The position numbers and the translations under genes were made by a program. Below, piece after piece: positions 1-10,595 of a stretch of 64,000 bases of DNA. The notes under the pieces were generated by a model that was not told the origin of the DNA, did not search any database, and worked only from the letters and a program-made list of their open reading frames with translations. This stretch comes from Hybos culiciformis (taxonomy: Eukaryota; Arthropoda; Insecta; Diptera; Hybotidae), in assembly GCA_964007475.1 (NCBI GenBank), contig OZ023275.1, positions 8,308,001-8,372,000 of the forward strand. The letters run 5' to 3'. Within the stretch, counting starts at the first letter, position 1; each line of letters opens with the position of its first letter.

Positions 1-2143
1 TAATTTTTATCTTTAAAAATTGATAAAATATCAAGCAAGATGACAAAGTGATAAAAAAAAATTAAGGCAGTGGATCTAATTAACAAAAAAAAAACAAAAA
101 AAAAATCTTTAACACTTACACTTTTTACATCATCTAAAGAACTTTTTGTTAAACTTAATTTCATTATTTTTATTAAATTTTTAAATTAAGTATTAATATT
201 AATAATTTATTTAGTTACTTAAATTTATTATATAATTTAAAAGAATTATTTTCTTTTAATTAATTTCATTTGCAAGTTATAGGTATATAAATTTATCGAA
301 CATTTATAATTACGTATTTTTATAATATTTTTTTTGTTTATTTGTTCAAGTATTTTTGTTATTTTTATTTTTGTTTAAATGGTTTTTAATAACAAAATAT
401 TGAAAAACCATATATGACAGAAAGAATAAAACTAAAAATATTAAATAATAAAATTTTACTCTGCAGCGTAAATTTTTTTATAACATCTGTCGTTCAACAC
501 AAAAAGAAAATAAAAATTATCTGTCAGTTTGTGAGTAATTTAAACAAATATAATTATATATAAAATGAATATATCTACACAAATGTAAAATATTATTTAG
601 ATTTAGATTCAAGATCAACACTTTTTTTGAGTGAAAAATAAAAGTCAAAAACATATTAACCAAGAAAAAATTACAGATAGTACGTATTACTAATATTAAA
701 AAAAAATAATACAAAGTTCATTCGCATACATTTGTGACAAACAAAAAAAAATAATAATAAACATTTGATTAGTGGTGATTGTTATTGAGAATATCATTTT
801 ACCTGCTTTGTTCAATAAAAAAAAACTCATTCTGAGCTGAGACTTTTGATCATCGACAATTTCATGAGAAACGAGTAATTTGATATACATAAAACATAAT
901 ATTTTTGAAACAGAAAAGTTCAAAAGTCTCAATTACTAATATTAAGTCTTATTTCAATTGAAGAAAATTATAAAGAAAGTATATATATTTGAAGCAAATT
1001 GGATACTGAAAGATATTTTTTAATGTTACGGTTTGTGGTGTATGTTTATTAACAATATCATCGCTAATTCAAGTGAAAAGGGGCGCAAATCAAACAATCT
1101 AAGTTCTAGGTAAAAATTAAACTCACAATCGGTGGCCGACAAGTATAGTGATTAAGGTTCTATTTTAATTTTAATTAATTTGCAATGGTTTTATTATAAA
1201 TACTGTGTAATTTTTCTAAAAAATAAAATACTAAGTGAAATTCAGTTCAATTGTATAAATTAATGAAAGTGCCTACTAACACGTAATTTGTTGTTGAAAG
1301 AAAAATTTTCATTAAATATCAAAAAAAAAAAACAATTTAGAAATGTTAGTAGACAATATTATAAATTATACACGTATGGAATATGTGGAATATATAGTTT
1401 TAAGTGAATTTAAAAATAATGTTTCAAACTAGCTGGTACATTGATTGTGGTGGTCAAGCATTTAATTTTTGAAGAATATTTATCTAAATAAAATTAAAGT
1501 TAAAAATTTTGTATAGTACATAACATTTAACCTTTAATGAAGTAAGACACGAACATAATTTCTGGAATGAACTTTTTGTAATCAACATTTTCTGAATTTT
1601 AAAATATCTTGAATATAATTTTTCTATTAATTCTAAAAATTAAACAATTTAAAGATTAAACTTTTAAAATCACTGTAGAACTTTATGCCTACACCAATTA
1701 AACTCAAATAAAATAGGAATTAATGAAAAAACATTAATTTATAGAAAATAAAATTTTGTTTTAATTGAAATTGCTGCAGTTTTTTACGCTAAAATATAAT
1801 TAATAATTTTGAATATTTTAATAATATAGTAATGAACTTTTTAAATACAAATTAAACTATTTTTTATATTAAAAAAATTATTAATTAAAATAAATTAATA
1901 TATTTTTGATAATTATACCACCGCAGCTATGAGTTTCTAATTGAACTCTAACGTACTGCATATACAACTAACTTAATTGAGTATTTTATAGTTCTCTAAA
2001 CATTTAATATTAAGTTTCATGCTGAAACATATTAGAATTATCTCATGAGACTGTTATGATAAAATAAACAATAATAAATTTTTGCACATCTGGTTGTAAC
2101 GTTACAATAATAAAGTTATGAATATTAAAAGAAAAATATATAT
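1..2143. other. Gene-free A/T-rich stretch
   Basis: I see no supportable gene here. The sequence is dominated by A and T tracts. The open frames at 517-714 and 696-932 (minus) are short, very rich in F/L/I/N and show no splice-flanked or conserved motif. Confidence 0.6.
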
Positions 2144-3190
2144 AACTAGTCGAAATACCCGGCTTCGCACGGTAGTCCCCAACTTATATTAATATCAAAA
2201 CACTTTAATCCAGATTTTGTGCACTAAAAAAAACAGAATTTCAAAATTTGTTAAATAGCCACTTCCCCGGTGCCTTAACACATCCAGTCTTCTAAATAGT
2301 CGATTCGGGTCCAACGCTTTAATATTTTATCGCAATATACCTAAATTGCATTTTGTTCACTAAAAAAAACAGAATTTCAAAATTTGTTAAATAACCACTT
2401 CTCCGGTGCCTTAACACATCCAGTCTTCTAAAGAGTCGATTCGGGTTCAACACTATAATATTTTATCGGAATATACCTAAATTGCAAAACCGTCTTCTAA
2501 GGTAGCCCCCCGTCGGTGCCTCGGATCAAAAATATAACCAATCGGGTCTCTAGGCTCCATTTTTTTTTTTTAATTCAAAAATTTCGAAATTTGTTGTATA
2601 GCCCCCCAATTGAGCCCTGGGGCCTTTCAACATTCAGTTTTTTAAATAGGCTTTTCGGGTCCAACGCTACAACATTTTATCTGAATATACGTAAATTGCA
2701 AAACCGGTTTCTAAGGTAGCCCTCCCGTCGGGACCTCGGATCAAAATTTCTAGTACCCTATAACTGGCTTCTAAGATAGCCCCCCGTCGGAGCCTCGAAT
2801 CAAAATTTCTAGTACCCTATAACCATCTCGAGTTCCAATGCTACTTAACTTAAAAATTTAAAAATTTCGAAATTTGTTGCATAGCCCGTCCAATTGAGCA
2901 CTGGGACAACGGTTGGGGGCCTCTCAACATCCAGTTTTTTAAATACGGTTTTCGGGTCCAACGCTACTACGTTTTATTGGAATATACACCCGCCGGGCCC
3001 TCGGATCAAAATTTCTAGTACCCTATAACCATCTCGGGACCCAATGATACTTAAGTTCAAAATTTCAGCCAAATCGGTCCAGCGGTTTAGGCGTGATTGA
3101 GGACAGAGGACAGAGAACAGAGAACAGAGAAACAGAGAAACAGAGAAACAGAGAAACAGAGAAACAGAGGATTTGCATTTTTATTTATAA
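2144..3190 (+). repeat. Degenerate interspersed repeat with internal tandem units
   Basis: This block is much richer in G+C than its surroundings. It opens with CTAGTCGAAATACCCGGCTT and closes with CAAATCGGTCCAGCGGTTTA followed by a short-unit tail. Inside, a unit of about 135 bp is repeated at roughly 2212-2347 and 2348-2484 and again, more diverged, at about 2570-2705. The shared words are CCAGTCTTCTAAA, TTCGGGT-CCAACGCT and ATATACCTAAATTGCAAAAC. A second unit, ending in AAAATTTCTAGTACCCTATAA, recurs at about 2730, 2800 and 3005. This opening and closing pattern is common to old dispersed repeats in insect genomes. I cannot assign the superfamily from sequence alone and I see no transposase or reverse transcriptase. 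Confidence 0.6.
3099..3170 (+). repeat. GAGAAACA-type short tandem array
   Basis: The block is (GAGGACA)n grading into (GAGAACA)n and then (GAGAAACA)n, forming the 3' tail of the preceding repeat. The gradual change of unit suggests slippage expansion of the element tail. Confidence 0.8.
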
Positions 3191-6100
3191 GAAGAAGATA
3201 TATTTTGATGTAAAAAAAAATGTATAGACATTTCTTTATTAGAATTTTCAACAAAACCAGAACTAATGTGAATGTACATATTTATTCCCGCCAGTTAAGC
3301 TTTAATTATATCAATGTCAAAATGACATCCATAATTAAAAGACAAATACAACATATAATATATAATATAGAATTGAGCTTATGTTTTATAAAATTTACTA
3401 AAAGTAGTAAATTAAATGGTATTTGTCTTTAAAATTAATTATGTTACCCCCGTTATCCTAGATGAGAAGTCCTAGAATCTAGTTACTGAATAAACAATTG
3501 AAGACTATTACAGTTTCTGGTTATTAAAAGAAAAAATAAAAAAAAAATAAAAAAGTTTTTATTATTAATAATTTTTTTTTTCAGTGTAGGAATATATATT
3601 TCTATTTGTTGAATTTATATGGAACATTCAACCAACAAAATAAGTTAACAAAACTGTTTACAGTCATTTTTTTTGTTGTTGTTAATTTATGAAAATTATT
3701 AATAATTAAAATATATTTCTGTTATTATTTTTTGAAATGAATAGGATAATAAATCTACATTTTGTATACATATGTATAGAAAACATTTTTGATCAAAATA
3801 TGAAAAACTGTCAGGCTACCATTTCAAAAAGTAGGAATTATGTTTATAAAAAAAGTAAGTACATCATCATTCATCATCTATCAGTCTAATTCTAATATAA
3901 AATTGATGACAGTAATAACGCCTTCATATAATAAATTTAATAATAAGTATTCCCAGTATGTATATTCATATTATCATTTATGTTTTCATTGAATCGATAA
4001 GTAAAAATTAACTTAAAAACTCTTTTTTTTTATTATTAAATCCCTTTATATATTATATGTTCCTTTAATATTTTTAAAATAACTCCCTATAGAATAGAAT
4101 AATTTTCATTGCAACATCATATCATATTAAGTTAACTATAATATGTACGTGAAACTCTCGGTGTAACTTATTCTATAATTATAAAAAGTATATTTATAAT
4201 TTTCCATTATGTTAATATTTTACTTTTTGTATAATAAGGACAATAATTGTAGACCATTACGATTATGAAATTAATTTTTCTTTTAAGTTTTTTGTCGTTT
4301 TGGAAAATATTAGGTACACAATTTTCCAGATTTAATTAAAATGTAGTATTTTTTATAATTATAATAGTGTCATTAAATACGAATTTATTTACTACGGTGA
4401 AAAAAATCTAGGTTTCTGCTGATTGCTTTTTAAAGCATTTATTTTAATATTTAGCCGATAAAGATAATAATTTTTACTTATGTAATTATAATTTGAATTT
4501 GATATTTGTATGTATGTAATTTATTAAAATATCTCATTAGAAAGAAGAATTAAATAAACATTTTATTGATAATTGGTTAAATATATTTTAAACAATAAAT
4601 TTATGTTACATAAAATTTAAAAAGATTTACTTACAATTGGACAACATGAACAGTTCCACAATAAATTTGAACCCGTCATCAACTTTAAAACATTCAAGTC
4701 TCATATAATTTTTTTCGAATTCGTATTTTTTCTTGAACAAACAAAAAAAAACAATTTATATAACTAACTACATCGCAATCGAAATTTATGTACAATTTTT
4801 TTTTCAATTATTTGGAAAGACTAATTCAAAAATTTCAAATCGTTCTAAATATGTAGTCAGTTTTAATGTTTATATATTTTTTTTATACAAAATTAACATT
4901 TCTCATAATTAAATTAACATTATTCTAATTAATGAAAAAAAAAAAAAAAATTGATTTCACATTATTTAATTTAATATTTTTAATTTAAAAAATTTACTGT
5001 AATAATATGATGCAAAATATGTGTACATACTATATTTAGACCGAAGAAAATTAAAGCTTTGATAATATAACGTTGAAATTAATTATTATTTACCTCACAT
5101 AACGTAATAAAATGTACTACAATGAATTTCATTGATTTTTCCAATCTTTTGTTATGATAAAATAAATTTCCAATTTTATTTATCACCGTCACCGGATTTT
5201 CTTTTCACTTTCAACAACTGACCACTTTACTGTCTGTGAATGAACGAATGTAAATTATTTTAGAAAAACCAAAATTTTTATTAGTTGAAAAATTTAGTTG
5301 AAAAAAAAATATATTTTTCGTTTTTTTTTTTTCATTAGCTTTTTAGAATTGTAGACAACAGCTTTGCATATTTATTATTCCAAATATCGACCATATAATT
5401 CCTATACTGAATGTAAAAACAAAATCAAGATGTACATATAGCTGAATATTGAAATTTGGATTCTGATATTTTATAATGTTTCTGTATAATTAAATAAACG
5501 CTAATTATAACACTTTAGTAGTTAAAAAATTTTTTTTAGAAAATGACGATAAAGCCCATTATACGTCTCTTGATCATTTCAATTTCAAAAATTTTTCTTA
5601 TAAATGTTATTTAGAGAAAAAATTATTTATTAAATTTTATGAATCTTTCACATGTTTGCAACATTAATAAATTACTTATAGTTTATAGTCTACACATAAT
5701 AATATAATACAAACAATATATAATGTACAGTATACAATTTACATTATTAAACATATTTCACCTTATACATAAGTAAATTTAATATATGTGCTGTATACAT
5801 AACGTACATAATAATATGTAAAATTACAAATGTATATTATTTTTTAGGCTGCTACTTGCATACATAATGTTTATATTGTGGATTCTTTTTCTTTTTAACA
5901 AACTTTTAGCTTTTCTACATATATGTGAAAAGTTTTTCAAGAAAATATATTATTCAGAAAACTTGTTATTACTATTTTGACCTTGCTTGCAAGGCAAGGA
6001 AATATTACTTTTTTTTTGTGGACAGTGCTATTAATCAAATTTCAAACAACGAAAGGATAAAATAACAAATTTTGTGGCGATTCCACCATTTCCTGATTGC

Positions 6101-7639
6101 ATGCAAAAACTTAGTTTATTTAACTAAAATATTAACATTAAAAAATGCATAATAGTAGTTATTGCAGAATTTTTTAGACTACAAAAATAAATTACTAATT
6201 TCTTTTTTCAATTTCATAAAACAAAACATATATTATATATTATATATAGGTAGTTATTTTAGAAAAAGTTGATAGAAGTTTTTGAATATTATGAAATATT
6301 TCAATTTATTTCAATACAATTTATCATGCAAAAGTATAAAAATGGTAAATTCTAGAAAGTACTTTGGGATTATTATATTTATATTATATCAGCAAATATA
6401 ATGAAGTAAAAATTTGTTAAAATGTTCAGATTAATCTACCCTTTAAGAGCCACATAGAAATCGCATTCCATATAAATTTTTTCGTAGAAAATTTGAAATT
6501 TATCCTTTTAAGTTAATCAAAATATTAACATGATTATTATCTTATTTATAAATATTAAGAAGATAAATACATTTACTTAGTTTATCATTAAAAAAGTTAT
6601 ACAAAAAGAATATAAGTGGAAGAATTAAAGGAAGTTCATTGAGAATTTTTTTCGTTTTGGTTTCATTAGAATGAAATATTTTCAAGTGGTCTGCAAAGTC
6701 AAAGAATTACATTTACTTAAAACCAGTTTATAATTGGATAAAGGGATCTTCTTTTTTTTTTCAAAGTTAGTGTAATTACTATATACTACAAATTTACCAG
6801 TTCAATAACTATGTAAAGTTTATACATCTATATGTATACCTACTCCTGTTGTATAATATACAAATATATCTTACTTAATATAAAAATTTAATAAAACCTT
6901 AATAGTTAAAAAAGTAAAGTAAAATATTGATTTTTAAACAATTTTTTTATGAGACTTTATGAAAATAAATGCTTTCTAAATTTCCCTTCAAATTTGAAAT
7001 TGTAACATAATATCGCATTTGTGCGCCGCGGTTGACAATATTTTTATAATTAAATTTTATTTTGGTTTTTTTTTTGGTACCTAAATTCATTATTAATTAA
7101 TAACTAACCTGGATGAATTAATAACATAATAACGTTATACATTTTATTTTCAATATTTTTACAAAGAACTCAATCAGGTTATTATATTTTGACATTAATT
7201 AAATTGAAAAGCATATAATGTGTACGTGTAAATAGATAAAATTTAATAAATATATAATATACTTTTATGTACATATACATAATTTATGTATAATGTGTAC
7301 ACAAAAATTCGAATTAATTAATTGATTAATTGGCTTGTAATATTTATGAGAAAGTTAAAAAAATCATAATTATGATCAAAATTCTGAACAAAAAACTTTA
7401 GAATTGGTTGATATTTTGGAAAGTTCTGAAAAGAAAAATAAATGTATATAACTATTTATCGAAACTTTTGAATAACATGAAAGGGTAAAATAAACATTTA
7501 ATAATGTTAAAAAAATAATATACTTTCATCTCTAAAGTATAAAGCATGTGCATACCCATTTTATTTAACATTTTCACAGGACAATTTATTTTTTTTTTTT
7601 GCAATTATTAACGTCATCAACCTTAATAATAAGGTTTAA
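3191..7639. other. Gene-free A/T-rich stretch
   Basis: I see no convincing coding exon. The 70-codon frame at 3220-3432 has no recognisable motif. The one feature that stands out is a GC-richer patch at 5180-5245, listed separately as a possible minus-strand transcription start. The remainder is A/T tracts and short TA-rich repeats. Confidence 0.5.
5180..5245 (-). promoter_or_regulatory. Possible minus-strand initiator and 5' leader
   Basis: Read on the minus strand, this patch gives GTGGTCAGTTGTTGAAAGTG followed by a G+A-rich leader containing CCGGTGACGGTGA. TCAGTTG matches the arthropod initiator consensus TCAGTY, and the leader composition resembles insect 5' UTRs more than the flanking intronic DNA. 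No TATA box or downstream exon could be tied to it, so it could be chance. Confidence 0.2.
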
Positions 7640-7867
7640 TAGTAGATTATTGTATATGTAAACTAAATTTGTTACTAATTAAGAGTTCTGTATACACAAA
7701 AATACATTGACACGAGTCAATACTTATATCACGAGACCGAAGGTCGAGTGATATAAATTGACAAGTGTCAATGTATTTTTGTGTAAATACAGAACGAGTT
7801 GTATAACAAATTTTGTTTACATATCCAATATACTGTTTTAATGCGTAGGGGAGAGGTAGTTGCAAAG
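7640..7867 (-). mobile_element. Palindromic MITE, family A copy 1
   Basis: The element is a near-perfect hairpin. The left arm starts ATATGTAAAC at 7654 and the right arm ends GTTTACATAT at 7824, with the turn at about 7735-7742 (GAGACCGAAGGTC). The same sequence occurs in the opposite orientation at 63013-63240, including flanks outside the hairpin, for example TTGCAACTACCTCTC and ATTAAAACAGTATA. That shows it is a dispersed element and not a local palindrome. The minus-strand open frame across it is a by-product of the repeat: both copies encode a similar peptide only because their DNA is similar. There is no transposase, so it must be non-autonomous. Confidence 0.8.
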
Positions 7868-7973
7868 AGAGAATATTTTTTCTTCTCATTTTTTCTCATT
7901 TTTTTTTTTGTATTTGGCTGTATTGAAATATTGTGAGAGATATTATGTTTATTACGTAATATTCAATACGAAA

Positions 7974-8097
7974 CATCTAAATGATTTCATTATTTACGCT
8001 GATGCATCTAAATTTTTTCATTATATACGCTGATGCATCTAAATTTTTTCATTATTTACGCAGATGCATCTAAATGATTGCATGTGTATTGAGCATA
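7974..8097. repeat. 31-bp tandem repeat, about 3.5 copies
   Basis: CATCTAAAT recurs at 7974, 8005, 8036 and 8067, an exact 31-bp period. The unit contains TTTCATTATTTACGCTGATG with a few substitutions. The array is in otherwise unremarkable A/T-rich DNA. Confidence 0.85.
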
Positions 8098-9401
8098 TAA
8101 TACTCCATTTAGTGATCTAAATTCTATAGCACTAAATACAGCATAACGATCCCCAACGCATTAAAATAATTTTAGCACTTGTACATGCAATTTATAGTGC
8201 CCTTTTTGGTATAACATCTATCATAACTGTATAGAATAAACAGAAAAACATAGAACACGAGAATCAAATTAAAATTATACTTATTACATATTATTATATG
8301 CAACAAAAATAATATGTATTTGTATCAGTACAAGATAGTAAAATTTATAAAATTATTTTAATTTCATAACAAAATTAACCAGAGGTAATTTTCTATGATG
8401 ATGTTAGAAAACTTTAAAAAATTCTTTAATATATGTATTTAGCAAATTTTTATATATTTATAATGTTCAACTATAAAACATTCATATATATACACAAAGT
8501 TCTAAGTTTAGTCGGAATTCGGAATTGAAAACTCAGTGAACTAAACTTTAAGGAACTTACTTCTAGTTATCAAAAATGAATTAAAAAAATTGGATCTACC
8601 GAATCCAAAAATTAACCGAAATTAAACTGCCTTCTAGAAAAAATCATAGTTTATTTTAGGAAAAATTAAAAGTCTAATCCCCAAAATTTGAAACAAAATT
8701 ATTTAAAGATTTAAAAAGTTTATAAACTTATCACAATCATTTAATTTTTAAATAATACTAATGTGAAGTACCTATTATAGGATTTATGTTCAAAACTTTT
8801 GAAAAATTCTTGAAGATCACACGTAACATAAAATGTAATTAAATTTAACAGAAGAATTAAGGGAAAAAAATTGCTGAAAATGAATGCAAAAAATTTCTTT
8901 GCTTATTCCGTCTACAATTTAATTAGGGTGGAAATTAAAAACAAACAATCTTTATTTCATTAATTATTAATCAATGCACAAAGGATATCCTTCAAAAACA
9001 GAAATCATTATAATAAGGTACTTTAATGTTAAGTTTATTTTGTATGTAAACAAATATTTTATTTCTTTTTCTTGGAAAGAATATTAAATTTCTAGGAATA
9101 AAAAAGAAATCATGTTTTATATGTATACTTGAAAAAAATTTGAGCAAAATTTGTTGTGGGTTTTTTTTTCCAAAAATTAACATTTTATTACGCTATTAAT
9201 TAAGTTCAAACAAAAATAAACATCTAATAATGTTCACGTGGACGCGTCAATATAATACAATGTAATAATCAAAAAACGTGGAAAAAATAAAAAGAAAATA
9301 TTAACACTTTCGCTGGAAATTGCAAATTTTATATTTATTCGTTTTGGTCGTCTTCTCTTACCCGAGCTTAGTTATTGAAGTTTGCAATTTTTTTAGTCTT
9401 T
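8098..9401. other. Gene-free A/T-rich stretch
   Basis: No exon, RNA gene or bounded repeat is recognisable. The 63-codon minus frame at 8992-9183 has no conserved motif. Confidence 0.5.
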
Positions 9402-9449
9402 TACATGTATACATGTATATGTATACATGTATACATGTATACATGTATA
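9402..9449. repeat. TACATGTA microsatellite at the hAT insertion point
   Basis: These are alternating ATACATGT repeats. The last eight bases, CATGTATA, are duplicated at 10588-10595 as the target site of the adjacent hAT element, so the element inserted into this array. Confidence 0.85.
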
Positions 9450-9749
9450 CAGGCCCGGCTCGAGGCGTGTGCGAACTGTGCACTGCACACAGGCGCCGTA
9501 GGCGCTAGTAATGAAAAGGCGCCTACAAGCCAATATGAAATTTAAATTTCAACAAAAATAATTTTTTTTTTAAATGTATACAAATTTTTTTTGATTTTTT
9601 GATTTTTGGAGCAAACGAACTACAAAATTATCTGAAATTGTTGTCTCGCAAAATTGAAAATGATATTAATCCAGAAAACATTTTAAACTGGATTTATAAC
9701 AATAATGTTTCCAAATAATCTTTCCAAATGCACTGATTTAAGGGTATTA

Positions 9750-10374
9750 CCATAAAGGAAGTATAAATATGAGAAATTCATTCCAAAAAAATCAAATTAA
9801 AAAAATTAAACAAAAAATATGAAATCAAAAAATGAAATCACTATCCCATTATGCCTTGTTCGCATTATAATTTAAATTCCACTTAGATTCCGGAAAACAA
9901 ATTGCCGTTCGCATTACAATATTTGATGAGAACTGGAATTTGATGATGTATAAAAAACAATTGAGAAAGAGAAAAAATGTTTGTTGTTGAAAATTTTGAC
10001 TTTTTATCTCGCTTTTTATCAATTTTATTTTGTTTTTTCTTCATTTTGACTCGAATTTGACAAAAAAAATTGTTGCCACCTATAACAAAATTTCAAAAAG
10101 TTAGTGAAAGTAACTATAAATGTAGAATTCCAAACCTGACAAACTGGAATATAAAAGTGGGATATACCGGAATATTTTTTATATGAAAAATTCAGTTCAT
10201 ATTCCTGAAATATTCCGGAAAACAGCATATTCCACAAATATTCTCCTAATGCGAACAGCATATTACCGACAATTGGGATAGTGATTTCATATAGACCGAC
10301 ATTTTTTGTTTAGTTTTTTTAATATGAATTTTTTGTATGGAATGAATTTCTCTTATTTATGCTTACTTTGTGGC
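9750..10374. mobile_element. Long-TIR MITE nested in the hAT relic
   Basis: Inverted repeats of roughly 100 bp face each other at 9750-9847 and 10275-10373. Matched parts include GAGAAATTCATTCCA, AAACAAAAAAT and GAAATCACTATCCC. ATTAC occurs on both outer sides (9746-9750 and 10375-10379), a candidate target duplication. The exact first base is uncertain because the outermost bases of the arms align imperfectly. It splits the hAT transposase remnant, so it inserted after the hAT element. Confidence 0.75.
9852..10260. mobile_element. Innermost MITE nested in the long-TIR MITE
   Basis: The left end reads TGCCTTGTTCGCATTATAA and the right end, read inward on the other strand, TGCTGTTCGCATTAGG. 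The ends are flanked by TA on both sides. It sits exactly between the two arms of the surrounding MITE and may be either a third insertion or the native core of that MITE. The distinct TGTTCGCATTA termini favour an insertion. Confidence 0.55.
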
Positions 10375-10595
10375 ATTACTAACTTTACCCGTTTCAGTTG
10401 CTAAATGTGAGAGAACTTTTCCAAAATTAAAACCGATCAAAAATTACTTCAGATCAACTATCGGGCAAGAAAAATGGAATTTAGCTAGTGTTTGCTTTTT
10501 GTAGCCTTTGAGTATCTAATTGAAAACTTTTTCAAAGGCGCCAATCATTCCGTGCACACACACAAAAAAAACCACGAGCCGGGCCTGCATGTATA

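Larger units (their letters stand above)
9450..10587 (+). mobile_element. hAT-superfamily transposon relic
   Basis: The terminal inverted repeats are CAGGCCCGGCTCG at the left end and CGAGCCGGGCCTG at the right end. The element is flanked by the perfect 8-bp direct repeat CATGTATA (9442-9449 and 10588-10595), diagnostic of hAT transposition. A decayed transposase is visible. Around 9625-9715 a frame reads ELQNYLKLLSRKIEND and then INPENILNWIYNNN. After an interruption, 10382-10504 reads PVSVAKCERTFPKLKPIKNY, followed by a stop. The second part matches the C-terminal dimerisation (hATC) motif of hAT transposases. The coding region is broken by a nested element at about 9750-10374 and by stops, so the copy is dead. 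Confidence 0.85.
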
